The translations under genes were made by a program, and so were the position numbers. The notes below the pieces were generated by a model, which was given only the letters and a program-made list of their open reading frames with translations, was not told the DNA's origin and ran no database searches. From Paralichthys olivaceus (Eukaryota; Chordata; Actinopteri; Pleuronectiformes; Paralichthyidae): DNA of 64,000 nucleotides. The stretch spans positions 10,428,501 through 10,492,500 of the forward strand of contig NC_091113.1 of assembly GCF_024713975.1 (NCBI RefSeq), written 5' to 3'. Position 1 is the stretch's first letter, and the number at the start of each line of letters is the position of its first letter. Shown here piece by piece: positions 36,569 to 48,265 of the stretch.

Positions 36569-38986
36569 CCACACTCATGTTAGCGCTGGGGACGAGATGG
36601 CTCGTCACATAATGACAAACTGTGAAGAGGTGTTAATGACTCCTCCAGAGACTCCAGTGAAAAAGGAAATGTACTCTAACCATGGAAGATTAGCTCAGGA
36701 TCACATCCACTGCTGTGAATATGGACATCATCAATCAGCAGGACACACTCGGACAGCTTATCACCGACACGGGCCGCTTAGGTTTTCATTTGTGACCAAA
36801 GACTGCTTCCCACGCTGAAAAGCCATGCAGGCAGCGTGTAACAGTCCGCTGATGATGCTCCTCTCTGAAGCGCATTCTGCCGTCCACACATTTGTGTTTT
36901 CTGCCCATACACCGTGGTGGTGCTACTGATTCTATAGTTAGATATTTGTCATTTCTCACTCATCAATCCCCATCTCTTTACTTTAGAGTTGACTTATCTC
37001 CGAATATCAGCTCCAGGGAGGCCAAAGTGACATCTGATCTGATGATGCTGTTCGGATTGTTGATCTGAGGGCAATCTTCACAACCACATGCGCCTGCAGT
37101 TCCTCAGACTTCCTGCCAATGCATATAATTTGTTATAGACTTCTTTTTTTCTGACACAGAAAGTGTGCTAAAGGAAAAAAGTCAAAAAGAAAGTTAAATG
37201 TAGCAGTTTGTATGAGACGTCTTTTCATGTAGGTGTCTAGACTGAGAGACAGACATCACCTCAGGACTCTTCTGTGGGTCACTTCCTTTTTTTTTCATTT
37301 ATAATGAAAATCCATTGACTGGCTGTAAGACACATCTGCCCCTTGTGAACTGCTCCAAATGAGATTCACGTCCAATAGAATACAGGGATTGTACATTATC
37401 TGAGCGCAAAGGGTGACGGAGCAAAGATTATTGTTCTTTTCTAACTGCTGTGTGTGTTGGGACAAAGTGTGTGTGTGTTTCAAACGCTAAAGCACAAGAT
37501 TTTTGTAAAGGATGAGAACTCTTAGAGAAAACTACGACTCTTTATTGTAAATAATTGAATATTTCTAGGAGTGCACCGTATCATCAGGTAGTTCAACAAT
37601 GTAGCTGTTCTAATTTTCTACGATGGAGAAAAGGATTTTAGGGGTTTTACATTTACTGACGGGGCAGCGCACTGTATGTAGCAGCAAAATATGACAGAAT
37701 GTACAGTTTATCACAAGAAATGAAATATAGAGAGATCTAAAGCCTATCATGGTGTATAACATGGTAGCAGCTGCTAGAGTTAGTTTTTTTTCATTTGACG
37801 TTTTCGTGACCCAGACAAAACTCATTTCATAACCTCATGATGGGCGACATCCATTTTCCGTACACAATTATCGTGCGTCTTTGTTGCCAGAGAGTTCAGC
37901 CAATTCCGTCTTCATTCGCTCAGTCAAAGCAGGTTGACACCGTGCAAATTAATTTCCCAGCACCACAAAAGGTGTTCCAATATTTGATTATCAAGACGCA
38001 ACATTAAACACACAATTCCCGACTGCACAGAATATGTTGTTACATCACCCCCCATGCTCAGATTTAATTGAGTCTTCCTGCCTCTCTCTGGGAACCCCTC
38101 TAAACATCTCACTGGAATAGCAGAACCCAGGTGTTTTTGTCTGGAGGAATGACCTCTGTGTCGGCCATAGCGGCTCGGATAACTGTTGATTGATCCGCAG
38201 CACGCCGCTCCAGCATCAGTCTCCAACGAGATACTGCCAATTATCACAGCTTCCAAAAATCACAGTATTTTCAGTGTGAATGGTTCAATGCATGCCCATT
38301 ACCAGTATTTTTCTTGCTCGAACTGTTTGTCAGGTGTGTTTACATATGTGCGTGTGCGTGTACATGTGTGTGTGTGCTTTTTCTCTAATTTCTCCACTCT
38401 TCCCATGACATCCCATCAGCACTGTTACTATAGTGACAGCGCCAATGCTCCTCTGGTTCAGCTTCTGTCCTCTTCTTAAACATACATTCTAATTGAGCCC
38501 AGTGGAGACAACTGGCCGCGAATGCATTGTAACATGACACATCAGAACATGACGTATCAGAATATGACGTATCAACATGACGCATCATAAACAAAGATGC
38601 ATCATAACATGATGTATCAACATGACGCATCATAAACAATGACGCATCCTAACATGACGTATATGACGCATCATAATGTGACCCAGCAACTTTGCCAAGT
38701 TTCACAGTATCTTGACGTGAGCTGAGGCTTTGTTATACATCATATCATCATCATTAGACTGCTATCATTGTTTCTCATGGACCGTCATAACAGCAATTGT
38801 CAAATTTAATGAGGTGTCAATTTATATAAAGTTTTGTTTACGCTCTAGAGAGTAGCCTTCCTTATCCTGTTTATCCTGATCAAAGATCAAACTGTTGTAG
38901 AATCTCATGTAAATACTGTACGTATTGTGTCTTTAACTAAATGGAAAAATAAGAATTAATGAAATGATAATATATGTTGAAATAAA
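36569..38986 (+). terminator. sbk1 3' UTR and probable polyadenylation signal
   Basis: After the sbk1 TGA (36566-36568) the first canonical AATAAA on the plus strand is at 38981-38986, followed by a GT-rich stretch (ACCTTGTGGCCCCTGGGTAT). An ATTAAA variant occurs near 38003. The 3' UTR would thus be about 1.4 or 2.4 kb. No coding exon is visible in it. It contains the TGACG array at 38533-38683. Confidence 0.45.
38533..38683. repeat. Tandem array of TGACGYATCA motifs with a 45-bp higher-order unit
   Basis: Ten motif copies start at 38535, 38550, 38565, 38578, 38595, 38610, 38623, 38640, 38655 and 38664. The spacings run 15, 15, 13, 17, 15, 13, 17, 15, 9, so 15+13+17 = 45 bp is a higher-order unit. 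The two full units 38565-38609 and 38610-38654 match at 41 of 45 positions by my count. The motif resembles CRE/ATF and AP-1-like half sites. Confidence 0.85.
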
Positions 38987-41900
38987 TTTATGCACCACCT
39001 TGTGGCCCCTGGGTATTTTTGTGAATGGTTTGAAATATGCTGGTGGCTTCTTTTTTTGTAGGCAAAGCTAATTCAGCCCAGCTCTGCACGGTCCCTCGAC
39101 TGCACATTAGATGAAGGTCAGCTTGAATCACATGTGACTTCCCGAGGCGTTGGTCTTGCACTGCGAGGGAGCCCCCCAAGACTACTTTAAAATGCTGACT
39201 TCCTTCTGAAAGCCTAATTAACCCATCTGTAGATATGAAGTTATCTGCTACCCCCAAAACAACAAACGAGTTCAAGGGCAGCAGGAATGTGGTGCAGAAG
39301 ACGAGAGCAGTTATCAGCCCACCAGGCCTTCTTACTAAGTCTCAGCTGTTGTGTCGGAGCTGAGGAGCTCGCTCGAGTTGTTATCAGACCGAGATTGGAC
39401 GGTGGCGGTAAGCTGTGGTGTAACTGCCACTGAGGAAAGCTAATCAGTTCAGACAGTGCAAGAGAGAGGAAAGGTCAACCATGACATGCCGGGCTTGTGT
39501 AGTGAGTGGAAGCCTGTCCTTTGCTTTTAAAGGGCCACAGCAGCCCAGTGGCCATGTAACAGTCCTAATTGCGTTAAACTGAGAAGATGGAAGATAGTGA
39601 ACCTAGACTGAGCTAAAAGAGTGGATGCGTTTAGCTGTTTTAGGCGAGTGGTACCTACTATTTTCTGGTTACAGCATCGTTAAAGGGCATTTATGCAAAT
39701 ATTAACTCACATATATTGCTGTTGGATTGTTCATATAAAAACAATCCAATTATTCAATCGAAAATCAACAATATTTATATAATATGATATAAATGAGAGT
39801 CCATTTGGTGGTTAGACTCCTTGTGATGTCAACAAGGTTGAAAGGAGGTGAGGCTGTAGGGACAGGAATCCTTTGGCTAGAGCTCTTAAAAGGAAACTAA
39901 ACCAAACTGATTCCAAGGATTTCTAGAGGTTAAGCCTTCAGTGACTGGCCCAGTACCACGGACTGCTAGGAACATGATCTCCCAGTTTGCAGCAGCCTAG
40001 ATTAAGTGTTAGATCCTCTTCAGTTATACTCTCTCAGCGAGGGCCAACAGCAGCAACATGAGGGGACTGAGAGAAAGATGGAGAGAGACCACTCACTGTC
40101 CTGTGTCACGTCTTCGTATTTCAAATCTCTGCAGGTCTCACCAGAAAAAGAAAATTCCTCTCAAACTTTCAATTTGATTTCATCACAGCATGAAGTGTTT
40201 GGCAGGAAAAAAAGAGGTTGTCAAATCCTTGCAGCTTCGCCTTGGGTGCATGAATGTAAAGTGAACCGGACAAACAACAAATAATTCAGGTACATGTCAA
40301 CCCAGGCGCTAGGGCCTATCTGTAGAGAGGGCGTGTGATTTATAAGGGTGGGTTCACAAAAGCATCATGACATCTAAAACTGTCGGAACAGTGCAATGTT
40401 GCTGTGAAACGGGGCGCGGTGCAAATACAACGACTGAGCACGACCCACAGCCAGCAACATGATGCATTCTGCATGCAAATGAACAGCATGACCAGCAGCG
40501 GTGCATAAAATCTCAGAAATACGCACAAATAAACAACTGAACAATACGACCGGTGGCACTGTGTGATTGCAGAGAACAATCTCACTGGAGACTGGGCTTA
40601 TCCACCCCGAGATCATGCCTCTCCAAGGCTTATGGCAGCAGTACTACCGGCTGTGGATGAGCTGGGAAGTGGTGTGGTGGAGGCAAGGAGGTGGAGGAGA
40701 CGGCTGGTGGTGGCAGTGCAGACTGCTCAAGCAGTGAGCCCCTATTTTAAACCCTTTTAGGTTTCCATTTTGAATCCAAAACTGAATCCTGCCTGTGCAA
40801 TTGTTTTTGTTTATGTAGCTGCTTGAGAACATGCCCGTTGTTACGTTTAATAATTTTGCGGCGCTGGCCTGTCTTGCCTGCCCTTTGTGACAAGCCTGTT
40901 ATTTGTGCAGCATGTATTCGATGTATATTTCCGCAGTTGAAAAATCTTAATACTTTGTAGCTTTTTAAACATGAGCAGAGGGTTCAGCTCAAAAACATCT
41001 GCTGTACTACTCCCCAAATTCAGCCTCTTCATTCACATGAATGTTGTGTATCTCTTCTGTCTCACAGATAAAGATGATGACAAAATTGTTCCGAGGTCAC
41101 AGGCATGTAATTACTGAGCAGCTCTCACTGCTGAACAATAAAACACTGCAGCTGTGTTGTGCCTTTACATTAACCACCCACTGAGGTTTTCTTCAGTGGG
41201 AATTTAGCCGTGTAAGTGGGCAAACAAGCACAGGCGCCACATTCTTCTGGAGGTTGTATGCATAGTAAACAAAGGAGGGTTTTATTTCTGAGTTTTCTGA
41301 GTTGCAGACTGCAGAGTAATATTATTTCCTGCCGGTGTAACACCACAGGGTGCTGTATTAAACCTGCGTCACCCTTCCTGCCTCTGCACCTACAGATGAA
41401 TCACTCTGAAAACCGGCAGATGCACCATGAACTATTTTTCTATCCTTGATGCATTTTGCAAAACAGCTGCAGGTGCAACACTGGAAATGCAGACAAGGAA
41501 TCGAAAGTTGGGAACACGGATGGTGGTCGCGATCTCAGCAGGGAGGAATTGACTGTGCGGGGATGTTCCCCGCTCCCTCAGATGTGAGCGCCTGGCGTCA
41601 TGTTAAAAAAATGGTGACTGATCACAGCAGGAGAGCTGGGAAAAGAAAGGGAGAAGAGAGGAAAAGTGTCTGAGCAGAGGAAAGAGAGAGGGGTATGGCC
41701 AGGGAGGGATGTGTCAAGTGGGACAAATGTGTTTGTGAGTGTGCTCCAGAGGGAGTCACATAAGGACAAAGTGAGAGCGCACCAAAGAATATGTATTCAT
41801 TGCAGGGGAGTCATTAGACAATAACCTTGTTTGTCCTAAATTGCTGCTGTTTTTAGGTCACTGCAAAGCCGCACTCCATTAGAAACCTATTTATGTGTAC

Positions 41901-42584
41901 TGCATGTTGCCTGAGGTGTGCCACTAAATTTTATCAGTGCCAGACATAAAATCTCAGACACTGTGTGGTCGTCTGCCACCATTGCTATAGCAACAGAGAC
42001 GGCCTGGGTCTGGAAGAGCTCTCTTGTTTTATAAACCAGCTGCACAGTCCTTGCTGTGGAGGCAATGTATGAGTATTTGATTGTGCCTTTTTTTAAATGT
42101 TGCTTTGTAGAGCTGAAACATTTTGGTCTTTATGTTTCGAGCAGGTGCTCTGTCTCCAGTATGGAAGTCTCATTAAGTTGCACCAGGCCTGTTTGTGCTG
42201 CATTAGACATTGTTACTACTTCACTACACAACAGAGACAAATATCCTGTGCAGTTTACCTGACAGCTATATTACAGTCCCCACATTTTATATGCTGTGAA
42301 TCCTTGTAGTGAAGCGTAAATTCAGTCTTTCTGCACAAAAACTCTGACCAAACTAACACGCTCACCTACTTCGATCCAAAGCACCTAATATATAGGATCT
42401 TCTTCCATGGCGTCTCACAGGGGTCGAAGCACCAAAGTTTATTTTCTTCTAATCAAAATAAATATAGTTCTTGTTCTATTGACGCATTTTATTTGTCTGT
42501 GAGTCTCTCCTGATTGAAATGACTCAGCCAGAATCAGAAACGTTTTTACAAAATATCTAGATTTGAATACAAGAGTGTGAGACA

Positions 42585-42720
42585 GGGGCAACACACAGAG
42601 ACAAACTACCATTCACATCACACCTATAGACAATTTAGAGAAACCTAACCCCATTCTACATGTCTGTAGACTTTGAGATTTGAACTAGGGACCATATTGC
42701 AACCCACAGGGCTAACCACC
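42585..42720 (+). repeat. Dispersed teleost repeat, tail part
   Basis: ACTACCATTCACATCACACC, TATAGACAATTTAGAGAAAC, CTACATGTCTGTAGACTTTG and GGGCTAACCACCACTGTG occur in order. This is the end portion of a fish repeat I remember, with ACCTAACCCC and an inactive tRNA-like GAGATTTGAACTAGGGACC block. Confidence 0.6.
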
Positions 42721-45700
42721 ACTGTGACAAATCTGCTGTGGGTATTATGTTATAGAATTAAACATAATCTAAATTTCCCAGCCTCCCTTGGGCCACAATG
42801 TCAATTTAGTGCCCAATATCTTAATCTATCACAATCTAATGAGCAGATTGCAGATTGTAGGTGTTTTGTAGCATTTCTGATGGGTTTTAGATGCACTGTG
42901 GAAGCATACTGCTGTGTAATTAAAGGGATCCTGAAAGCACAACCAAATATTAAAACACTAAAGAAAGTTTCTGAACAGCAGGTGTTTATGTGAGCCAGGA
43001 GACAGCAGTTTGAGTTGTAAACATCGTTTCAAGAGGCAAGTCTGTTTAATTATTTACTTTTATGCGTAGATGGCCACTTAACACGTCTGCATTCTGTTTC
43101 ACTGCTTTATCTCAGAAGTTACTTTCAAAAGTGTGAATCGAGGAAAATCCTGATGTTCACACTGTCGCCAAATGAAAACCACGAGCTTCACACTGTTATA
43201 CAATTTACATTCACACTGTCATCACCCGAGGTGAAATTCTCTCCGGACTTCAAAATCTGAATGCGCACCATCGGCTGCCACGAGGCCAGCGTGTGCCACC
43301 CACCAACATCTGTCATCTCTCATGCTTCACTTATTCCAGCTCTTCACCGCCCCAGCTTAAAGGACAAATCCACCATGTTGTTACACATCAAAACATCTGT
43401 CAAATAACCAAAGAAGCTTAATGATATATATTTAAAGATGCTATACAATCTTTGAATGCAGTCCTGACATTTTATTATGTGAAATGAATACAAATAACAC
43501 AGCACAGGAGCTTTGCTGTCAGACTTGTACTTCCTTTAGATTACATTACAGAAGAAAATAACACTGAAACACATCAACATTATAAAGTTTTTTGTCTTTC
43601 CTCACAACCGCTCCTTCCTGTTCACTTATCCGTAATGAGGTTTTGTGTAAACCTGATAACTAACAGAGAGACAAACTAATGCTGATGAAACATAAGCTCC
43701 TTGACAAAGGTAATTATATCTGTTTGCACAAAACATTCACACAGGCAAAGTTATTATAAATATCATATTATAGTATAATATATACATATTATATTATTAT
43801 ATCTATATTTCAAAGACTAGAATAATTTTTTTACACACACACACATTAGCTGATGCACAACATTATTTCACAAGCACAGAATATTAGTGACCCTAAATTG
43901 ATCCCATTAACTACAAATTGCTGGTGGGACTATTTCTCGTTGTGCTTGGAGCCAGGTTACGTCTGGACTGAGCCAGAGGTAATCTGGCTCAGCTCCGCTA
44001 ATCAAACATTAAGCACTAAGCAAACATTGTATATTTTTAAAAATTAAAAACTATGCTTGTGAGCATTTTAGCCAACTCATGACATCTAAATAATCCCTGC
44101 ACAAGTGACAAGGAAATGAAAGATAATGCACGTCCCCTCTGTAGGTTATAGCAAACACAAAGCTCATTGTTGTCAATGAGGGGAACGATAATCACACAAC
44201 ACTGAATCCTCAGAGCAGTATGGTATGAAATAAATATACACAGTAATTATGTGTTTCTATTTAATCCTGTTCAATCGCCCACCACCACCAGAGCATCTTT
44301 TTCAGTTGCATTGAAACCTGAGGGTTCGACTTCTCTTCCCTCAGTGACTCTTGCCCCAGGCTCCCGACTGTCAGCAGAAATTAATCGATTGTTAAGTCTA
44401 ACTCTGCTGCTGCCGAAGACAGGAGCCCTGATTGGCCGCCACCCTGGGAATATTGTTCACAGCTGCGGCTGAGGATTGGCCGCCGCCGGCTGTGCTGAAA
44501 ATGAACACTGCAGATTTAAAAAGAAGAAAAATATGAAAGGCTACTTTTTCCTTTTGCACGGAGCCTGGGTGTTTCTAGTTGAGCAGGGTCACAGGCTCCT
44601 AAGCCGTTTACTTAAGCCGTCTGCGTATTCAATCACTGCTGCCTAATGAGTTGTACAAATTGAATCATGTAGAGGGTTGTTCAGTTCGCCACCAGGTCCT
44701 CATTTGACAAGAGGAAAACCTGGGACTTGTTCCTCTGCTGTCGACCCCAGGAGGAATACACGAAACTATAAACCCAAATTCAATAACTGATTGTCATGTG
44801 TATTCTCCGTGGTCTCAGTGGAGAGTGTCATCGTTATAATCTCATGGGTTCACACAAGCTCGGGATGATTTTGTATTAACCACGCTGATCTTTCAACCAT
44901 ATTTGTCGTCCACTTTATTCCGTGCACCCCTGTTATTGCCACAGTGGCCATTCTATGTGGTTGTCTCTGGAGCAGTTCCTCTCGAGACACATAAACTACT
45001 TTTGTGTGCGTTTATATCATTGCCTGCAGCAAATAAATGGTGTCTGCATATGTAATTAGATTTTTTACTGCTACATATATTTCTTCAAATGAATGCAACA
45101 TAGTGGTATGTATTAGTCTGCTGAATTGCTCTCCTGTTTTGTTAAACAAACCTGTCATCTCCCAGACTGCTAACACATCCTTGCTGCACAGTGGTGCTGT
45201 TTATTTATTTAGAGCTTTGCTAAGAAGGCAAAATTCCTCCGTGAACGCCGGCTGCAGCCTCCTGCATTGCTGTCTGCTTGTTTGCATAAGTGGAGGAGTT
45301 CTTGTGTCCTGAGAAAGGATGTGTAATATCCTGTGACAAATGTGTATGTATTTTGAAAATCAATTATGACAGGGATGTGGACATGTTTATACTGGATTTA
45401 GCAAATGTCTGTGTGCTGTGGCATCGTCCGTCTCATGTTCTGCAACAATTTTATCCAGGAGTAATCTCTGCTCTTATTTCCACTCAATTAGACTACAACA
45501 CACTATTCATTCTTCTTCTTCTTCTGATTCTAATTTTAACTGCTTTTTGATTGTTTTTATCATTTCGTTACGTAAAGCACTACTTTGTTTTGGAAAGTGC
45601 TTTATAGATAAATTATTATTATTCATTCTTTCATCAAATTATATGTTTTTATTTTTCAGTCCCTATGAGATCAATTCTTGGACATTAAAACATTAAAACT

Positions 45701-45725
45701 TGGTCTTAAAATGCTTTTGTACTGG

Positions 45726-45739
45726 GTTACCATGGCAAC
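45726..45739. promoter_or_regulatory. Perfect X-box (RFX-type) palindrome
   Basis: GTTACCATGGCAAC fits the RFX consensus GTNRCC-N(0-3)-RGYAAC. No gene start is recognised beside it, so its role is unknown. Confidence 0.45.
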
Positions 45740-46002
45740 TGGGTCATCACCAGAGCCACCAGATGCATCCTTTTCCCTAGCAACATCATCCGGCTCCTCC
45801 TTTGAGATCCCAAATGCTCCTGGGCCACCTGTGGCCTGTCATCTCCCAGCACGTCCAAGATGTCCACCCAACTGTTTGCAGCAGTGGTCCTAAAGGAAGA
45901 TTCTCCGGTCCACACTCACCATGTTAACAATCCAGCTCATGACCATCAATGTGTTTTAAAAATTTGATATCTTAAAATGAAAACCTCATGTTGAGCCCAA
46001 TT

Positions 46003-46041
46003 GCTTTTCACTCCCTCATCAAATGACTCTGCAGTAGACAC
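46003..46041. repeat. Short dispersed repeat, copy 2
   Basis: GCTTTTCACTCC, then AAATGACTCTGCAGTAGAC, as in the copy near 2156 inside rab11fip3 intron 1. Confidence 0.5.
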
Positions 46042-46786
46042 AGGTTTTATTTTCACTTCTTCCTCTCCGTAATTTTAGCTGTTGACACCTTTTCTGCGAA
46101 ACGTAATGAGGCGCATTGAATTTCCGGCCGTTGCCGCATAAATAGCCATGAACATTAGTGTACTTATTGTTTTTAACATCTTGGCAACAACAAGCAACAG
46201 CAATTTCTTTTTTTTGTATTATGAAAAATGCAACACCGGCCCGAACACAGGGTGAGAAGCTTTTTTAAACTCCTTTACACTCCCTGCATTTAGTTTTGTT
46301 TCTTCTTTTACCATCCAACATGCCACCATTACTGATTGACTCACAGACACACCTCATGATTTTGGTTTCTTCTTGTTGATTATAAATAATAATAATATCA
46401 GTTTTTGCTTTAAATCCAAGTGTCACCTCTTTATTTCGTCATGGTTATGGAGCCGGTCACGACAGTCAACTGTACGTCCTGAACAATTTTCATTCTCATC
46501 ACGGTCCGTCACTTTGCTTCATCCGCTCCCCTTCACATGTGGTCCTAACTGTCGTCCCAATGGACTGACTGGAAAATGGATCAGACAGGGACAGTGCAGA
46601 GGGACATAGACCCTGAGACACACAGCTGGACTCAGCCTGCTGCTCATAAAAGCACACACACACATACACATGGTGCTGAGGGACGCTGCTCAATGTATCA
46701 GGGAAATCAATCGTCCAGAAGAATAACTGCAGATGCAGATCTGATGCTGAAGATCTGGTCCCGAGGGAGGAGTGGTGTTTTTGGAC

Positions 46787-46790
<4 letters not shown>

Positions 46791-46845
<55 letters not shown>
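46791..46845 (+). repeat. (TG)n microsatellite, about 27 units
   Basis: Uninterrupted TG run of 55 bp. Confidence 0.97.
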
Positions 46846-46846
<1 letters not shown>

Positions 46847-47465
46847 GAAAGGAGGGCTTAGTGTTTAATACTTCTGTATTTCAGAGATGGAGTGTCTGTT
46901 ATTTCTTGCTCGCCTCTTGTATAATCTCTTAATCACCGTCCTCTTACGTCGCAAAATCTACTCAATCCATTTCTTTGACTTTTTAAAACGCACAAAACTG
47001 AAGATGTATTAAAATAAGTGCAGTAAATATTGACATGACTACGTCCGAAATGAACCATATTACAATCCTGTCAGCGGGTTTAAACTCCGCAGACGTATGT
47101 GTTTCCATCACATATGTCCTGTTTTTATTTATAGTCGCTCTGCACAATCTAAGTGCCAGGATGGAGGCTGCCAAGGACAGATGGCACTTCCTCTGTAAGT
47201 CACAGCTTTTTAATAAAGAGCATGGTATAAACAGCAAAGAGCGAGCCTGCGGGAAAAAAAAGACACAAGCTAAAGAGAAAATATGCTCCCAAATAAATCA
47301 GAACAATGTAAAGCAGAAGAGAGAAAATGTTTATGTTGAGAGAACTTCCGCCTCCCTGTTCCACACTTTCCTGGCAAGTGTGTGGGGGGAGAGTATTTTC
47401 AGCTGCCAGTTTAGATGTGATCCATCTTTAGACTGGGACATCTCTGACGCTGGCGATGATGTAAT

Positions 47466-47545
47466 ACCGGGGTGGGAAAACCTTTTTTTCCTATTAGGGT
47501 CCATTTCAATTTTTGTAACATCCTTCGCCGGGCCATGCTGAATAA
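47466..47545 (+). mobile_element. hAT-Charlie-like terminal fragment
   Basis: ACCGGGGTGGGAAAACCTTT, then TTAGGGTCCATTTCAATTTT and CGCCGGGCCATGC, resembles the ends of Charlie-type hAT elements (GGGGTSGGCAAMCTTTTT ... GGGCC). No matching second end was found. Confidence 0.35.
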
Positions 47546-48169
47546 ATGAAGACTAGCTGTCATCATTTTGGCATTTATGCAGAAACAGGAATGCAAACAA
47601 AACACTTCATCGAGTTAATATCAAAAGTCTACGAACAACTTCAGCCTCGTGCAATTATTCTATTATTGCCATTTCAATACAAGTAAATGTCAGAAATGTC
47701 ATCTGAGGAAAGATTTCTTCCGTTGCGTTTATGCATCACGACAAGTTGAAATATCTCAACATTTCCAGGCGTCGGCTCCTTGGCATTCTCCACTGCCTCC
47801 ATTTCTGAAAAGCTTTTTGTACTTTGAAGATAAGAGAGAGAGACGATAAATGAGAGATAAATCCGCAGAGTAATAACAGCGGACCAGACTTCCGTGTCAG
47901 GGTTGAGCTTACCCCTCCGCCATTACCCAAGATGCTTCCCCTTTGATGTCCTTCTCGTGCCATTGACTTCCAGGATTTTCTGCAATGACATTTGACAGTC
48001 CGCTGAATCAAGGAGAGGCCTGTTTTTTTTTTTTTTTATGCAGTATCTAGGCTCATTCAACACTTTGCTTTAGGTTTTTCCTGAACATAGAGACACAAGT
48101 GCACGTCTTAATATTCATAGTATAAATTGAGGGAAGAATAAAACAAAACCATTATGTTATGCATTGTTT

Positions 48170-48265
48170 CATGGGCACGGTGGCACAGTGGACAGCACCA
48201 CTGCCTCACAGCATGAATGCTGATGTATTTCTATTTTCGTTTGGATGTTCACCCCGGGTACTCTG
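48170..48265 (-). repeat. Dispersed teleost repeat, inverted tail fragment
   Basis: GGGCACGGTGGCACAGTGGA, CAGCACCACTGCCTCACAGC and later GGATGTTCACCCCGGGTACTCTGGCTTC-like words are the reverse complement of the tail of the family seen at 42585, 54915 and 62697. Confidence 0.65.

Larger units (their letters stand above)
38990..47000. other. Gene-poor region, first part
   Basis: No protein-coding exon of a recognised family on either strand. It contains repeat fragments at 42585-42720, 45575-45625 and 46003-46041, (TG)n at 46791-46845, AT-rich low-complexity DNA near 43755-43805 and palindromic RFX-like sites at 41981 and 45726. The open frames here are short and lack splice context. Confidence 0.6.

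Noticed and set aside
36193-36612. Alternative frames on both strands at the sbk1 3' end
   Set aside because: Shadows of the sbk1 last exon, whose conserved C-terminus fixes the frame.
38385-38639. Minus-strand frame with repeated MRHVDTS peptide
   Set aside because: Translation of the tandem TGACG array; the peptide repeat is a by-product of the DNA repeat.
38533-38683. CRISPR-like array
   Set aside because: Repeats are 10-15 bp with no unique spacers of even size, and the genome is vertebrate.
42660-42720. Possible tRNA because of TTTGAACTAGGG and GCTAACC words
   Set aside because: No acceptor stem or anticodon arm can be formed; it is the tRNA-like tail of a dispersed repeat.
47035-47541. 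168-codon ATG-started plus-strand frame
   Set aside because: Composition is ordinary non-coding, no recognisable domain, and the last third is a transposon end.
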